DNA of 64,000 bases from Planctomycetota bacterium (GTDB taxonomy: Bacteria; Planctomycetota; JAMOSO01). Every line of letters starts with the position of its first letter. Within the stretch, counting starts at the first letter, position 1. The translations under genes and the position numbers were made by a program. Below the pieces are notes generated by a model, which worked only from the letters and a program-made list of their open reading frames with translations, searched no databases and was not told the origin of the DNA. Positions 1-11,156 of this stretch are shown here, piece after piece. Location: NCBI GenBank assembly GCA_027063065.1, contig JAMOSO010000003.1, positions 12,481-76,480 on the forward strand, read 5' to 3'.

Positions 1-225
1 AACAGCCTTACCGTTCTTAGCAGCCTTACCCGCTTCTGGTTTATTAATACGTGATTTTTTCTTGTCACCAAAACCAATTTGGATCGCACTGTAACCATCC
101 TTTTCAACCGTCTTGACCTGCAAGATTGGACAAGGACCTGCTTCAATTACTGTAGCCGGCACCAACTTACCATCTACAAAAAGATGAGTCATACCAAGCT
201 TTTTTCCTAAAATTCCAGTCGCCAT
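1..225 (-). CDS. rplC: 50S ribosomal protein L3, N-terminal part (runs off left edge)
   Basis: Only the first 75 codons are in the window; the frame is still open at base 1. The protein starts at the ATG on 225-223 and reads [16 protein letters not shown], the usual L3 N-terminus. L3 binds 23S rRNA near the peptidyl transferase centre and is an early assembly protein of the large subunit. It follows rpsJ by 8 bases, the standard order at the head of the S10 operon. Nothing odd is visible in the part present. Confidence 0.97.
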   Translation of the reverse strand, partial: MATGILGKKLGMTHLFVDGKLVPATVIEAGPCPILQVKTVEKDGYSAIQIGFGDKKKSRINKPEAGKAAKNGKAV

Positions 226-233
226 AATACTTC

Positions 234-548
234 CTAGAATTTCTCTTTCAAACTAATTGAAATACCAGCCGGCATAGTCAAACGACCAACAGCATCAATA
301 GTTTTAGGGGTCAAATCAAGCAAATCGACTAAACGTTTATGAGTACGAGCCTCAAATTGTTCACGCGACTTCTTGTTAACATGCGGAGAACGCAATACTG
401 TATAACGTTCTATCCTTGTTGGAAGTGGGATTGGACCTGCGACCTTGGCTCCAGATTTCTTAGCTGTTTCAACAATGTCAAAAGTAGCTTTATCTAGTAG
501 CTCATGATCATAGGCTTCAATCTTTATCCGGATTCTTTCTCCAGCCAT
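234..548 (-). CDS. rpsJ: 30S ribosomal protein S10
   Basis: A 104-residue protein of the normal S10 length. It contains the family signature in '[20 protein letters not shown]', the loop that lies in the small-subunit head. S10 is also the NusE partner of NusB in antitermination (known for the family). It is the first gene of the S10 operon here and is followed after 8 bases by rplC. Upstream there is a dedicated promoter and a terminator-like hairpin rather than rpsG and fusA, so it appears to be transcribed separately from rpsL. Confidence 0.98.
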   Translation of the reverse strand: MAGERIRIKIEAYDHELLDKATFDIVETAKKSGAKVAGPIPLPTRIERYTVLRSPHVNKKSREQFEARTHKRLVDLLDLTPKTIDAVGRLTMPAGISISLKEKF

Positions 549-583
549 AAGATCTTTTTCCTTTAATAAGGACCCATTGGATC

Positions 584-611
584 AAAAAAAACACCCTCAC
601 ACATTTGAGGG
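584..611 (-). terminator. Terminator-like hairpin in the rpsJ leader (possible attenuator)
   Basis: On the minus strand CCCTCA, a 6-base loop and TGAGGG are followed two bases later by eight T. That is the form of a small intrinsic terminator. It lies about 36 bases before the rpsJ start and begins where the upstream promoter would start its transcript. In Escherichia coli the S10 leader is controlled by L4-dependent attenuation; a similar role here is inference only, because the structure is much shorter. Confidence 0.5.
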
Positions 612-617
612 CCATGT

Positions 618-645
618 AATATATCGTTTTAAAATATATTTGCAA
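618..645 (-). promoter_or_regulatory. Predicted sigma-70 promoter for the S10 operon
   Basis: On the minus strand TTGCAA (645-640) and TATATT (623-618) are separated by 16 bases. They match the -35 and -10 consensus at four and five of six positions. The predicted start is near base 611-613, directly before the terminator-like hairpin. It lies downstream of the rpsL terminator, so it would give the S10 operon its own transcript. Confidence 0.5.
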
Positions 646-666
646 TAAATTTTATTTTTTTATTAA

Positions 667-701
667 AAAAAATAGCCCTCTTTATTTGAGGGCTATTTTT
701 T
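667..701 (-). terminator. Intrinsic terminator after rpsL
   Basis: Perfect 14-bp inverted repeat AAAAAATAGCCCTC / GAGGGCTATTTTTT with a 7-base loop and a T-rich tail on the minus strand. It starts 18 bases after the rpsL stop codon. It closes the tuf-rpoBC-rpsL transcription unit. Confidence 0.88.
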
Positions 702-718
702 AAGAATAAATATTTTAT

Positions 719-1093
719 TTATTTTTTAGGACGTTTTGCACCATACTTTGAACGACCTTGTCTGCGCGACTCTACACCTGTAGCATCATAAACACCGCGC
801 ACAACGTGATAACGCACACCTGGAAGATCACGAACACGACCACCACGCACCAATACGATACTATGCTCTTGTAAATTATGACCTTCACCACCGATATAGG
901 CAGTTATTTCTTTCCCGTTAGAAAGACGAACACGCGCAATCTTACGCAATGCCGAATTAGGCTTCTTTGGGGTTTGAGTTTTCACCTGAGTACATACACC
1001 ACGCTTAAAAGCACAGCTTTCAAGCACAGGTGAATTAGAACGTTTTTTTACTTTAACGCGACCCTTACGGACCAGTTGATTAATTGTTGGCAT
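719..1093 (-). CDS. rpsL: 30S ribosomal protein S12
   Basis: A 124-residue S12 with the universal decoding-centre loops '[11 protein letters not shown]' and '[16 protein letters not shown]'. The lysines where streptomycin resistance arises are wild type. The start codon overlaps the end of rpoBC by 14 bases (1080-1093) and its ribosome binding site AAGGAG lies inside rpoBC, so translation is probably coupled. A strong terminator follows. rpsG and fusA, which normally come next, are missing from this position. Confidence 0.98.
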   Translation of the reverse strand: MPTINQLVRKGRVKVKKRSNSPVLESCAFKRGVCTQVKTQTPKKPNSALRKIARVRLSNGKEITAYIGGEGHNLQEHSIVLVRGGRVRDLPGVRYHVVRGVYDATGVESRRQGRSKYGAKRPKK

Positions 1094-4000
1094 TTACCAA
1101 TTCTCCTTCAGTTTCTAAATCAGTTTTAACTTCTTCTTCAAGGATTTCAGGTGCTTGAATTTTAAGCGGAGCCTTGAAAAGAGATTGTAATCCCGTTCCT
1201 GCAGGAATTACATGTCCCAGTATAACGTTTTCTTTTAAACCGACAAGGTTATCTACCTTACCAGTAATAGCGGCATCAGTCAAAACCTTAGTAGTTTCTT
1301 GGAATGAAGCTGCCGATATAAAACTCTGGGAATTAATAGCCGCCTTAGTAACACCTAATAATGCTGGTGTTCCTGTGGGTGGCTGTTTTTTTGCTTCGAT
1401 AAGACGCGCAACCTCAGATTTGAATAGCCATTTATCGACTTCTTCATTTGCAAGGAAACGACTATCTCCGGGATCTTCAACGTGAACCTTAGACAATTGG
1501 GCACGATTAATAATTTCTATATGCTTATCATCGATTCGCACGTTCTGGGTTGAGTATACACCTTGAACTTCTTTTAATAGATAACGTTGCAATTCTTCTT
1601 CACCCAAAATAGCAAGAATATCCTGCAAAACTAAAGGTCCATCAACTAGACCTTCACCTTTTTTAATAGGATCTCCAGTATGTACTCGCAAGTGCTTACC
1701 TTGAGGTATCAAATACTCTTTAGTAATGTCCGCATCTACGTTAGAAACTCTAACTACGCGTTTACCACGTTTTTTGTCACCTATTTCCACAATGCCGTCT
1801 ATTTCAGATAGAATTGCTGGCTCTTTAGGTTTTCGAGCTTCAAATAACTCTGTTACACGTGGTAAACCACCAGTAATATCCTGAGTACCTGCAATCTCAC
1901 GAGGTGTTTTTGCCAAGACTGCACCAGCTTTTATCTCGGTACCTTCTTGCGCCTCTAAATGCGCTTTCTCTTGGATTCCATATATGCCCGCAACTTCACC
2001 ATCTGCAGTTTCAATTACAATTTGAGGATGATAGTCACCTTTATGTTCCATAATAACAGAACGTTTAATACCACTGGTATCAACTTCTTCTTTCATAGTA
2101 ATATCCGCTATAATATCTTCATAACGCACCTTACCTGCATGCTCTGAAATAATAGGCACCATATGTGGATCCCATTTAGCAAGAACATCTTTAGATTTGA
2201 CTTTATCACCATTAGCAACAGGTATTTCCGCACCTGTTGGAACAGCGTATCTTTCAATCTCACGACCTTTAGTATCTTGTACTGCAATGAAACCATTACG
2301 ATTTAATACTAATGACTTACCTTCCTCATTGAACACTGTTTTTAAATTGTCATAAACAACAATTCCAGATTTCTTAGCATGAAACTCTGACTCTTGCAAT
2401 GCACGAGAGGCAGTTCCACCAATGTGGAAAGTACGCATGGTAAGCTGAGTTCCTGGCTCTCCAATTGACTGCGCTGCAATAATTCCAACTGCCGTTCCAG
2501 GTTCAACCATAGAACCAGTAGAAAGCATCATACCATAACATTTAGCACAAATACCCCTATCAGCCTCACAAGTTAAAGGTGAACGCACACGTATCTTGTC
2601 ATAATTTAACGCTTCAATCTTTTTAGCTATTTCTTGAGTAATTAATTCTGACTCTTTAACAATCACTTCACCGGTTACAATATCAACAATTGTATCTCTA
2701 GCAACACGACCATAGATATTTGTACTCAAAGATACATCAATCTCGTCTCCACGATATACGACTCCTTTAGTAATACCCCTAAGAGTACCACAATCAGTCA
2801 TAGTAATTACCTGGTTTTGAGAAACATCAACTAATTTACGCGTTAAATAACCTGAATCCGCTGTTTTTAAAGCAGTATCAGCCAAGCCCTTTCGTGCACC
2901 GTGTGATGATGAAAAGTACTCGAATCCACGTAAACCTTCTTTAAAGTTTGATTTAATAGGAGTCTCAATAATATCACCATTAGGCTTAGCCATCAATCCA
3001 CGCATACCAGCTAACTGACGAATCTGCTGTTTAGAACCACGAGCTCCAGAATCCGCCATAATATAAACAGGATTCATAGGACCATCATCATTCGGCATCT
3101 GATCTTTAAGAGTTTGCATCATAGACTCACCAATTTGTTCTGTAACATGAGTCCAAATGTCAATAATTTGATTGTAACGCTCCATACGGGTTAAAGCACC
3201 CATCTTAAAATCACGCTCAATCTTTTTAACTTGTTTATCACCAGCCGCTAACAAAGTAGCTTTATCATCAGGTATTACCATATCAGCATGGCCAAAAGAA
3301 ATACCCGCAAGAGTTGCTTGCTGATAACCAAGCGATTTTAAATCATCAATCAATTTAATTGTTGGAATACGACCATTTATAGCATAACAATCGGCAATCA
3401 CATCTTTAAGAACACCTTTTTTCATAGCCTTATTATAAAAAGGCATATTTTTTGGTAAAATGTTATCAAAAATAACGCGACCAACCATAGTTTCAACTAA
3501 ACGACCTTTTCCACCACTAATTGAACCATCAGTTAAGACTTTACGACCTTCTTCTAAACCTATCAAAATTCGATCATGAATTTTAATTACATTTTGAGCA
3601 TAAGCCATCAAAACTTCTTCATTGTTACTGAAAATCTTTGTAGCTTCCTTACTACCGTTTGGTAAGCCTGTAATAAAGTAACAACCCAATACTATATCCT
3701 GTGAAGGACTTAGCGTAGGTTCGCCAGAAGCAGGTGAAAAAATATTTTGCGGAGCCATCATCAGTAAGAAAGCTTCAACCTTTGCCTCTTGAGACAACGG
3801 TAAATGCACAGCCATCTGATCACCATCAAAGTCCGCATTAAAACCACCACAAACTAAAGGATGCAACTGAATAGCCTTACCTTCAATTAAAACTGGTTCA
3901 AAAGCTTGAATTCCAAGACGATGCAATGTTGGTGCTCGATTAAGCATTACAGGATGATTTTTAATCACATCTTCTACAATGCCCCAAATTTCCTCATCTT

Positions 4001-7000
4001 GTCTATCAATCATCTTGCGAGCACTCTTAATAGTGTCACATAAACCACGATCTTTCAACCTGCGAATAATAAATGGTTGATAAAGTTCCAAGGCAATGCG
4101 TTTAGGCAATCCACATTGATGCAATTTTAATTCAGGTCCCACAACAATTACAGAACGGGCTGAATAATCCACACGCTTACCTAATAAATTGCCACGGAAT
4201 CTACCCTGCTTACCTTTAATCATATCAGTTAATGATTTCAGAGGACGATTACCTGTTCCCAATACAGCACGCTTACAACGAGCATTATCAAATAAAGCAT
4301 CAACTGCTTGTTGTAGCATACGTTTTTCATTTTTGATAATAATTTCTGGAGCATTTAAATCCATTAGATTTTTCAATCTATTATTACGATTAATTACTCG
4401 CCTATACAAATCATTCAAATCACTTGTAGCAAAATTACCTGATTCCAAAGGAATAAGAGGTCGCAATTCAGGAGGTATAACGGGTATCACATTAAATATC
4501 ATATCTTCTGGTTTATTTAATGATTCACCAAAGGCCTCTACTATGCGCAAACGTTTGATAATATTCTTTTTAGTTTGTTGAGATTTTGTTTTTTCAAAAT
4601 TTTCTCTTAACTCTACTGCCATTTTAACAACGTCAATAGTAGATAAAATATCACGTATTGCTTCTGCACCCATAGCTGCACGGAACTCTGCACCAAACTT
4701 AGCACGAGTTTCTGCATACTCTTCTTCAGAAAGTATTTCACAAAATTTCAACGGAGTATCACCCGTTTCAATAACTATATATTTTTGGAAATAAATAACT
4801 TGCTGTAAATCAATTGTTTTAATGTCTAGCAAATTAGCAATTTTAGAAGGAATAGCCTTAAAAAACCAAATATGCGCAACTGGAGCAGCTAAATTAATGT
4901 GCCCCATTCTTTCACGACGCACTTTAGACCTAACTACAGATACGCCACAACGGTCACAAGTAATACCTTTATATTTGATACCTTTATGCTTGCCACAAAA
5001 ACATTCCCAGTCCTTAGTAGGCCCAAAAATCTTTTCACAAAACAAGCCGTCACGTTCTGCACGGAACGAACGGTAATTGATAGTTTCTGGTTTTTTAACT
5101 TCACCATGACTCCAAGACCGCACTTCCTCAGCTTTGGCAATAGATATACAAACTCGTGCAATATCATTAATTTTATCTATTTCACCTGTTTCAGGGGCTG
5201 CAGCTTCAACAGCGTCTGCCAACTCTGTTCCCGCGAAAATATCTTCTGTATCTGATTGATGTTTTTCAGTACGTAAATTTAAACCCAAACCACGGATTTC
5301 ATTAACTAATACTTGAAAAGAAACTGGAGTACCAGATTCTAAAACATTTTTTCCTCGAATCATAGATTCGTATATTTTTGTTCTTCCATCAACATCGTCA
5401 GATTTTACAGTCAAAAGTTCTTGTAAAATAGATGCTGCTCCATAAGCCTCTAAAGCCCAAACTTCCATTTCTCCAAAACGCTGACCACCCATTCTAGCTT
5501 TACCGCCTAATGGTTGTTGCGTAATCAAAGAATAAGGACCTGTACCACGTGCATGAATTTTGTCTTGCACTAAATGATGCAATTTCAACATATACATCAC
5601 GCCAACAGTTGTACGTTGTTTAAACTTCTCACCCGTACGACCATCATAAAGTTGTGATTTACCGCTTGGATTCATGCCCGCTTCGTTTAAAGCTTCGGCT
5701 ATATCCTCTTTATTAGCACCAGTAAATACTGGAGTAATAGCTTGATATCCCATTAGCTTAGCTGCAAAGCCTAAGTGAGTTTCCAAAATCTGACCGACAT
5801 TCATTCGCGATGGTACGCCTAACGGATTTAAACATATATCAACGGGAGTACCATCTTCCAAGAATGGCATATCTTCTTGAGGCATTACCCTTGATACAAC
5901 ACCTTTATTTCCGTGTCGACCCGCCATTTTATCACCAGCTTGTAATTTTAACTTTCTAGCAACATAAACTTTAACAAGCTCTAACACTCCATGAGGAAGT
6001 TCATCACCATAACGCAAGTTATTTAATGCTTTCTCTTTTTCTGCACACAAAGCTGACACACCTGCATCATACTCTAAAATTGCATCTTTACATTGCCTTT
6101 CCTTGCCAGGTTCAAATTTAATATCTTCAACCTTCAAACTCTCTGAAATAGCAATGTACTCATCAGCTTTAAGACCCATAGGTAAAACACCAACCTTACG
6201 ACCTTTAACATCAACAAGAGGTGCCCCATTAAGTTCTTCAAGTGTAGCAAATTTTTTCTTAATTAATTTAATAATTTTCTCATTACTCTCTTCGCGTACA
6301 ACCTTAAGTTTTGCTGTCGGAGCTCTACGTCTTGGTGCGCCATCTTCACCGCCACCATTTCGCTTAAACTTCTTAACATTAACTACAGTGCCAATAACAC
6401 CTGGTTTAACGCTCAAAGAATCATTTTTTACATCTTCAGCTGATTTACCGAAAATTGAATATAATAATTTTTCTTCTGGCGTTAAATCGCTTTTAGATCT
6501 CGGTGCAATTTTCCCTACTAAAATATCTCCAGGATTAACTTTAGTACCAATAGCTACTACGCCACTGTCATCTAAATTTGCCAAGGCGTCTTCTGGAACA
6601 TTAGGTATATCACGAGTAAATTCTTCTTGACCTAACTTAGTCGCCCTAATTTCAGCAGAAAAACACTCTATATGAATAGAAGTAAATGTGTCATTTTTTA
6701 ATAAATTTTCATTTACTAAAATAGCGTCTTCAAAGTTATAACCTTCCCAAGGTACAAACGCCACTGTAATGTTTTTACCTAAGGCCAAAACACCACCGTC
6801 AGTTGCAGGGCCGTCCGAAATAACCTGTCCAGCACTAACCTTTTCACCAACTTTTACCAATGGTTTTTGATTAATACAAGTACGCTCATTCAAACCCTCA
6901 AACTTACGCAATTTATATTCTTTGTCACCTATCACAATTAAATTAGATTGAACTTTTGTAACTGTCCCTGCTTCCTCAGCAATGACAATCATTCCAGAAT

Positions 7001-8933
7001 TTTTAGCAATTTCTGCCTCCATTCCTGTAGCAACCCAAGGTTGTTCAGTACGCAACAAAGGCACTGCTTGACGTTGCATATTAGATCCCATCAATGCACG
7101 ATTAGCGTCATCATGCTCTAAGAAAGGTATCAAAGAAGCTGATACACCAACCAATTGTTTAGTTGATATATCCATTAATGTAACTTTTGATGAAGCAACT
7201 AATTTTACATCTTGTTGATTTCTAACTAATACTTGATCAGGAACAATACGATTACCGTCCATCTCAACGTCTGCTTGCACAATAAATTGATCTTCTTCTT
7301 CATCAGCACGCATTTCTACTAATTCATCGGTAACGCACCCGTCTACTACCTTACGATAAGGAGTTACAATAAATCCCATATCATTTATAGATGCATAAAT
7401 AGATAAAGACACAATCAAGCCAATATTAGCGCCCTCTGGTGTCTCAATAGGACATACTCGCCCGTAATGAGACATGTGAACATCTCGCACCTCAAAGCCT
7501 GCGCGTTTACGATTAAGACCACCTGGCCCCAAAGCAGAAAGTCTGCGTTCATTTGTTAACTGCGAAAGCGGGTTTGATTGATCGACAATATGAGATAATT
7601 CACCGCGACTAAAGAAATACTCAATAGCTGATGAAACAGCCTGGGACTGAACCAATGAACGAGGAGTTAAACGATCCTCGTTTTTTAAAGTCATTTTTTC
7701 TTTAACACCACGAGTTAAACGCAATAATCCACGTTGTATTTCCATGCCTAACATCTGATCTATTGTTCGCACACGACGATTACCTAAATGATCGATATCA
7801 TCTAAATGCGCGCCGTTACTTCCCGAACGTATATCAAGCAAATATTGAACAATGCCTTGCATATCAGTTTGAGTCAAAGTAAAAATTTGTTCGTCTACAT
7901 TGACATTTAACTTACGATTTAAACGAAATCGACCAATATTTCCTAAATTATAACGAGAAGGATTCTCAAATCTTTCTTCAAATAATTCTCTCGCTTTATC
8001 AATAGGAGCCGGACTACGAGGGCGTACTTGCTGATATATTCTAATTTTGGCTTCGTCGGCACTTTTTGTAGTATCCTGACGAATAGTATTCAATAACAAA
8101 TCATCTTTAACTTCTTTAATAACAGAAAAACTTTTCAGTCCTGTTGACTCAATAGCTGCTATCATTTCTTCAGGAATCACTTCTTTTGACTCAAGAAGAA
8201 CCTCACCCGTATTAGGATCGATAATATCTTCAACTAAAACACAGTTCGCCAATTGTTTGTAATCTGATTTTGAATTAATATTTATAGTTTCCACATTATA
8301 AAAACATGAAAGAATATCCTTATCGCTACTATTTTCACCCATGGTAGCGCGTAAAAAACAAGTGGCAACTACTTTGACACGTTGATCAATTTTTAAACGT
8401 AAAATATTACGATTAGTAACTTCCAACTCCATCCATGAGCCCATTTCAGGTATAATGCGACAAGTAACTAATTTTTGACCTGATGGATGTGTAATTTCTG
8501 CAAAATCCACTCCTGGAGAACGCTGAATTTGTGATACGACAACGCGTTCAGCACCATTTATCAAAAATTCACCGCCACCTATCATTTTGGGAACTTCACA
8601 TAAATAGATAGATTCTTCGACTGACTCATCGTCACGTGTAAAACGCAACCAAAGTTTAAGTGGATATGAATAGGTTAGACCTAAATCTCTACACTGTTGT
8701 ACAGTGAAACGTGGCTCTCCCAATTCGTACTTGATGTACTCAAGAGCCATCGAGCCATCATAGCTCGATATGGGGAATAGCTCGCTAAATATTTTTTCGA
8801 GGCCTACATGTTGACGATCACAATATAGAACATCTTTTTGGAGGAAGGATTGATAAGACTTTCGCTGAATATCAGTTAATGTTCCAACTTTTGCGATAGA
8901 TTCAACCTTTTTACCGTAGTGACGGATTTCCAT
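1080..8933 (-). CDS. rpoBC: Fused RNA polymerase beta-beta' subunit
   Basis: One uninterrupted frame of 2617 residues carries both large catalytic subunits of RNA polymerase. Beta occupies about residues 1-1223, with 'SALGPGGL', '[10 protein letters not shown]' and the C-terminal '[10 protein letters not shown]'. A linker of about 30 acidic and Ala-rich residues follows. Beta' runs from about residue 1256, with '[17 protein letters not shown]' at 1272, zinc-binding 'CFCGK...CDRCG', and the Mg-binding NADFDGDQ with Asp1701, 1703 and 1705. The join has no stop and no ATG, and only one TTG and one GTG codon, so separate translation of beta' is unlikely. Such fusions are established in Helicobacter/Wolinella and Wolbachia. 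The start is fixed by AAGGAG before ATG 8933. The rifampicin pocket carries several substitutions (see findings). Confidence 0.97.
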   Translation of the reverse strand: MEIRHYGKKVESIAKVGTLTDIQRKSYQSFLQKDVLYCDRQHVGLEKIFSELFPISSYDGSMALEYIKYELGEPRFTVQQCRDLGLTYSYPLKLWLRFTRDDESVEESIYLCEVPKMIGGGEFLINGAERVVVSQIQRSPGVDFAEITHPSGQKLVTCRIIPEMGSWMELEVTNRNILRLKIDQRVKVVATCFLRATMGENSSDKDILSCFYNVETININSKSDYKQLANCVLVEDIIDPNTGEVLLESKEVIPEEMIAAIESTGLKSFSVIKEVKDDLLLNTIRQDTTKSADEAKIRIYQQVRPRSPAPIDKARELFEERFENPSRYNLGNIGRFRLNRKLNVNVDEQIFTLTQTDMQGIVQYLLDIRSGSNGAHLDDIDHLGNRRVRTIDQMLGMEIQRGLLRLTRGVKEKMTLKNEDRLTPRSLVQSQAVSSAIEYFFSRGELSHIVDQSNPLSQLTNERRLSALGPGGLNRKRAGFEVRDVHMSHYGRVCPIETPEGANIGLIVSLSIYASINDMGFIVTPYRKVVDGCVTDELVEMRADEEEDQFIVQADVEMDGNRIVPDQVLVRNQQDVKLVASSKVTLMDISTKQLVGVSASLIPFLEHDDANRALMGSNMQRQAVPLLRTEQPWVATGMEAEIAKNSGMIVIAEEAGTVTKVQSNLIVIGDKEYKLRKFEGLNERTCINQKPLVKVGEKVSAGQVISDGPATDGGVLALGKNITVAFVPWEGYNFEDAILVNENLLKNDTFTSIHIECFSAEIRATKLGQEEFTRDIPNVPEDALANLDDSGVVAIGTKVNPGDILVGKIAPRSKSDLTPEEKLLYSIFGKSAEDVKNDSLSVKPGVIGTVVNVKKFKRNGGGEDGAPRRRAPTAKLKVVREESNEKIIKLIKKKFATLEELNGAPLVDVKGRKVGVLPMGLKADEYIAISESLKVEDIKFEPGKERQCKDAILEYDAGVSALCAEKEKALNNLRYGDELPHGVLELVKVYVARKLKLQAGDKMAGRHGNKGVVSRVMPQEDMPFLEDGTPVDICLNPLGVPSRMNVGQILETHLGFAAKLMGYQAITPVFTGANKEDIAEALNEAGMNPSGKSQLYDGRTGEKFKQRTTVGVMYMLKLHHLVQDKIHARGTGPYSLITQQPLGGKARMGGQRFGEMEVWALEAYGAASILQELLTVKSDDVDGRTKIYESMIRGKNVLESGTPVSFQVLVNEIRGLGLNLRTEKHQSDTEDIFAGTELADAVEAAAPETGEIDKINDIARVCISIAKAEEVRSWSHGEVKKPETINYRSFRAERDGLFCEKIFGPTKDWECFCGKHKGIKYKGITCDRCGVSVVRSKVRRERMGHINLAAPVAHIWFFKAIPSKIANLLDIKTIDLQQVIYFQKYIVIETGDTPLKFCEILSEEEYAETRAKFGAEFRAAMGAEAIRDILSTIDVVKMAVELRENFEKTKSQQTKKNIIKRLRIVEAFGESLNKPEDMIFNVIPVIPPELRPLIPLESGNFATSDLNDLYRRVINRNNRLKNLMDLNAPEIIIKNEKRMLQQAVDALFDNARCKRAVLGTGNRPLKSLTDMIKGKQGRFRGNLLGKRVDYSARSVIVVGPELKLHQCGLPKRIALELYQPFIIRRLKDRGLCDTIKSARKMIDRQDEEIWGIVEDVIKNHPVMLNRAPTLHRLGIQAFEPVLIEGKAIQLHPLVCGGFNADFDGDQMAVHLPLSQEAKVEAFLLMMAPQNIFSPASGEPTLSPSQDIVLGCYFITGLPNGSKEATKIFSNNEEVLMAYAQNVIKIHDRILIGLEEGRKVLTDGSISGGKGRLVETMVGRVIFDNILPKNMPFYNKAMKKGVLKDVIADCYAINGRIPTIKLIDDLKSLGYQQATLAGISFGHADMVIPDDKATLLAAGDKQVKKIERDFKMGALTRMERYNQIIDIWTHVTEQIGESMMQTLKDQMPNDDGPMNPVYIMADSGARGSKQQIRQLAGMRGLMAKPNGDIIETPIKSNFKEGLRGFEYFSSSHGARKGLADTALKTADSGYLTRKLVDVSQNQVITMTDCGTLRGITKGVVYRGDEIDVSLSTNIYGRVARDTIVDIVTGEVIVKESELITQEIAKKIEALNYDKIRVRSPLTCEADRGICAKCYGMMLSTGSMVEPGTAVGIIAAQSIGEPGTQLTMRTFHIGGTASRALQESEFHAKKSGIVVYDNLKTVFNEEGKSLVLNRNGFIAVQDTKGREIERYAVPTGAEIPVANGDKVKSKDVLAKWDPHMVPIISEHAGKVRYEDIIADITMKEEVDTSGIKRSVIMEHKGDYHPQIVIETADGEVAGIYGIQEKAHLEAQEGTEIKAGAVLAKTPREIAGTQDITGGLPRVTELFEARKPKEPAILSEIDGIVEIGDKKRGKRVVRVSNVDADITKEYLIPQGKHLRVHTGDPIKKGEGLVDGPLVLQDILAILGEEELQRYLLKEVQGVYSTQNVRIDDKHIEIINRAQLSKVHVEDPGDSRFLANEEVDKWLFKSEVARLIEAKKQPPTGTPALLGVTKAAINSQSFISAASFQETTKVLTDAAITGKVDNLVGLKENVILGHVIPAGTGLQSLFKAPLKIQAPEILEEEVKTDLETEGELVNANN

Positions 8934-8974
8934 CCGGACTCCTTAAGTAACAATTATTTTATTATATGAAAGAA

Positions 8975-9010
8975 CTATAGGAGACCACCTCGTCGAGGGG
9001 TCTCCTATAG
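8975..9010 (-). promoter_or_regulatory. Long hairpin between rplL and rpoBC
   Basis: A perfect 12-bp arm (8975-8986 with 8999-9010) is capped by a second inverted repeat CCTCG/CGAGG around one base. This gives an almost uninterrupted 17-bp stem. The minus-strand sequence after it has only a broken T tract, so it is a poor full terminator. In E. coli the same gap holds an attenuator and an RNase III site that set the rplL to rpoB ratio; an equivalent role here is inference. Confidence 0.75.
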
Positions 9011-9039
9011 AGAAAAGTAACTTATTGTGTTACGCAATA

Positions 9040-9447
9040 CTACTTAAGCTCAACAGTAGCTCCAGCTTCTTCAAGTTCTTTCTTAAGCTTTTCAGCTTCG
9101 TCTTTTGAAGCGCCTTCTTTAATTGTAGCAGGTACAGCTTCAACCATTTTCTTAGCATCGGCTAAACCAGCACCAGTAATACCACGAACTACTTTAATAA
9201 CACCAATTTTTTTCTCACCGAAAGATGTCATTACTACATCAAATTCAGTTTTTTCTTCAGCAGCTTCAGCACCACCTGCAACAGGCATCGCCATTGCAGC
9301 CATTGGAGCAGCAGCAGATACGCCAAATTTATCTTCTAAGGCTTTAACCATATCAGCAAGTTCAATAACAGACAACTCAGCGATTTGATCAATAAGTTTT
9401 TGCACTGCTTCACTTACTTCTACTGCTTCTTTTGTTTCTTCAGACAT
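9040..9447 (-). CDS. rplL: 50S ribosomal protein L7/L12
   Basis: A 135-residue acidic L7/L12, a little longer than the usual 120-130. It has an N-terminal dimerisation helix, an Ala-rich hinge (about residues 45-65, '[11 protein letters not shown]'), and the C-terminal factor-binding domain '[21 protein letters not shown]'-like segment (about 75-95). It forms the L10-bound stalk that recruits elongation factors. It sits between rplJ (48 bases upstream) and rpoBC, with a long hairpin just downstream. Confidence 0.98.
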   Translation of the reverse strand: MSEETKEAVEVSEAVQKLIDQIAELSVIELADMVKALEDKFGVSAAAPMAAMAMPVAGGAEAAEEKTEFDVVMTSFGEKKIGVIKVVRGITGAGLADAKKMVEAVPATIKEGASKDEAEKLKKELEEAGATVELK

Positions 9448-9495
9448 TTTATTCTCCGTTGAATATATTTATATATATTTATTTAAATTTAAAAA

Positions 9496-10014
9496 TTAAG
9501 CTTCTTCGTTTTTGTCTTTAATGGCATTAAGCACATTTCCGAGACCACGGATAGGACCTGCAAGTACAGTGGCCAATCCAGTTATAGGACCGTTCATCAC
9601 ACTTAACAATTGAGATAGTAAAATTTCGCGTGGTGGAATTTTTGCTAATTTAGCAATATCCTTATCGGTCATTAACTCACCTAAACAAAAACCACCTTTA
9701 ACTACCACCGTATCATTTGCTTTTGCTAAATCACTAGCTTGTTGAGAAATAACAACAGGATCTGCGCCAGTAACAACCGCAGTTGGACCTTTACAAAACT
9801 CTGAAACACTAGCTGCATCAGTATCGCATAAAGCCACTTTTAACAAACGATTATTTACCACTCTTAATTTAGCATCAGCAGCTGCAAGTTTTTTACGGAA
9901 ATTATATGTTGCCTCAGAATTCAATCTCGAACAATCAATAAAAACCATATTTTCACTAGCACCAACACTAGACTCAAAATCTTTTACTGCATAAGTATTT
10001 AGTACACTTGGCAT
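9496..10014 (-). CDS. rplJ: 50S ribosomal protein L10
   Basis: A 172-residue L10, the base of the ribosomal stalk. The N-terminal rRNA-binding domain includes 'NNRLLKVAL' and 'GPTAVV'. The C-terminal helix that carries L12 dimers ('VLNAIKDKNEE') is present. It starts 9 bases after rplA stops and is followed by rplL. In many bacteria L10 with L12 represses its own mRNA; no leader long enough for that is visible in this short gap. Confidence 0.97.
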   Translation of the reverse strand: MPSVLNTYAVKDFESSVGASENMVFIDCSRLNSEATYNFRKKLAAADAKLRVVNNRLLKVALCDTDAASVSEFCKGPTAVVTGADPVVISQQASDLAKANDTVVVKGGFCLGELMTDKDIAKLAKIPPREILLSQLLSVMNGPITGLATVLAGPIRGLGNVLNAIKDKNEEA

Positions 10015-10023
10015 AATTCCTCC

Positions 10024-10701
10024 TTACACAGCGATACTAACGCCAGGTCCCATAGTTGACGATAAACTGATACCTGAAATATAAGTACCTTTAACAGCTG
10101 TTGGCCGTAATTCTTTGATATGTTTAATAAACGCCTCAACATTCTGACAAAGTTTATCTTCATCAAAATCAGACTTACCAACAGATATTTGAATATTGCC
10201 AGCATCATCATTTCTAAATTCAACCTTACCAGCTTTAAATTCTGATATAGCATCTGCTATATTTGGAGTAACCGTTCCGCTTTTAGGGGAAGGCATTTTA
10301 CCTTGAGGCCCCAAAACTTTACCTAGCTTACCTACAAAACGCATCATACTAGGATGAGCAATCACAATATCAAAATCCAACCATCCATCTGCAACTTTAT
10401 TGGCTAATTCTTCACCACCAACTTCATCTGCACCTGCGTCTTTAGCTGCTTGAGCCATTGACTCGTCTACAAAAGCTATAATTTTGACATTTTTACCTGT
10501 GCCATTTGGCAAGCCAAAAGCACCACGTACTAATTGGTCCGCCTTTTTGGCATCAATTTCCAATTTTATAGCAATATCTAAATTCTCATTAAATCCAGCA
10601 TTAGATGTTGATTTAACTAGCGCTACAGCATCCTTTACTGAGTAATTAATTTTCTCTTCGACCTTAGAGGCAAGAGCTTTATAGCGTTTACTGCGCTTCA
10701 T
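10024..10701 (-). CDS. rplA: 50S ribosomal protein L1
   Basis: A 225-residue L1, of usual length. It contains the family segment 'GKLGKVLGPQGKMPSPKSGT' that ends one domain and contacts the L1 stalk of 23S rRNA. L1 takes part in release of deacylated tRNA and, in other bacteria, represses its own operon. It follows rplK after 2 bases and precedes rplJ by 9, the standard L11-L1-L10-L12 order. Confidence 0.98.
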   Translation of the reverse strand: MKRSKRYKALASKVEEKINYSVKDAVALVKSTSNAGFNENLDIAIKLEIDAKKADQLVRGAFGLPNGTGKNVKIIAFVDESMAQAAKDAGADEVGGEELANKVADGWLDFDIVIAHPSMMRFVGKLGKVLGPQGKMPSPKSGTVTPNIADAISEFKAGKVEFRNDDAGNIQISVGKSDFDEDKLCQNVEAFIKHIKELRPTAVKGTYISGISLSSTMGPGVSIAV

Positions 10702-10703
10702 TT

Positions 10704-11141
10704 TTACTCCTCTACCGTTAGGCCAATACTTCTAGCTGTGCCAGAAATAACTTTAAAACCAGCTTCATCACTAAAGATTCTTAAATCTTCACGTTTAGCA
10801 TTAACAATTTCCATAACTTGCTCGCGCGTAACCGAGCCAACAATTTCACTACCTACATTAGAAGCACCTTTAGCTACACCAGCTGCTTTTTTAAGCAGAA
10901 CTGCTGCAGGAGGACTTTTAAGTATGAAATCGAAGGAGCGATCTTCATACACAGAAATTTCTACTGGTATCACTGTACCACGAGATTCCTGCGTTCTATC
11001 ATTAAACTGCTTGACAAAGTCCCCAATTGGAACTCCGTGCTGACCCAAAGCGGGACCCACTGGAGGTGCAGGCGTTGCCTGACCACCAGTGATCTGCAGT
11101 TTGATTTTGGCTTTTAAGGCTTTGCCTTTTGCTTTTGCCAC
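10704..11141 (-). CDS. rplK: 50S ribosomal protein L11
   Basis: A 145-residue L11 with the N-terminal '[18 protein letters not shown]', which binds the thiostrepton/GTPase centre, and a C-terminal rRNA-binding domain ending '[12 protein letters not shown]'. The start codon is GTG (11141-11139), chosen because the protein then begins at the normal place. It lies 15 bases after nusG. Confidence 0.98.
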   Translation of the reverse strand: MAKAKGKALKAKIKLQITGGQATPAPPVGPALGQHGVPIGDFVKQFNDRTQESRGTVIPVEISVYEDRSFDFILKSPPAAVLLKKAAGVAKGASNVGSEIVGSVTREQVMEIVNAKREDLRIFSDEAGFKVISGTARSIGLTVEE

Positions 11142-11156
11142 TATACAAACTCCGTA

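Noticed and set aside
5080-5280. Possibility that the rpoB-rpoC fusion is a sequence artefact
   Set aside because: The join needs no frameshift, the linker has ordinary codons, and there is no ATG or ribosome binding site for a separate beta' start. An artefact would have to remove a stop, start and gap cleanly.
6103-6630. 175-codon plus-strand frame opposite rpoBC
   Set aside because: It lies entirely within the conserved polymerase gene, has no ribosome binding site, and its protein has no recognisable domain; it is an antisense shadow.
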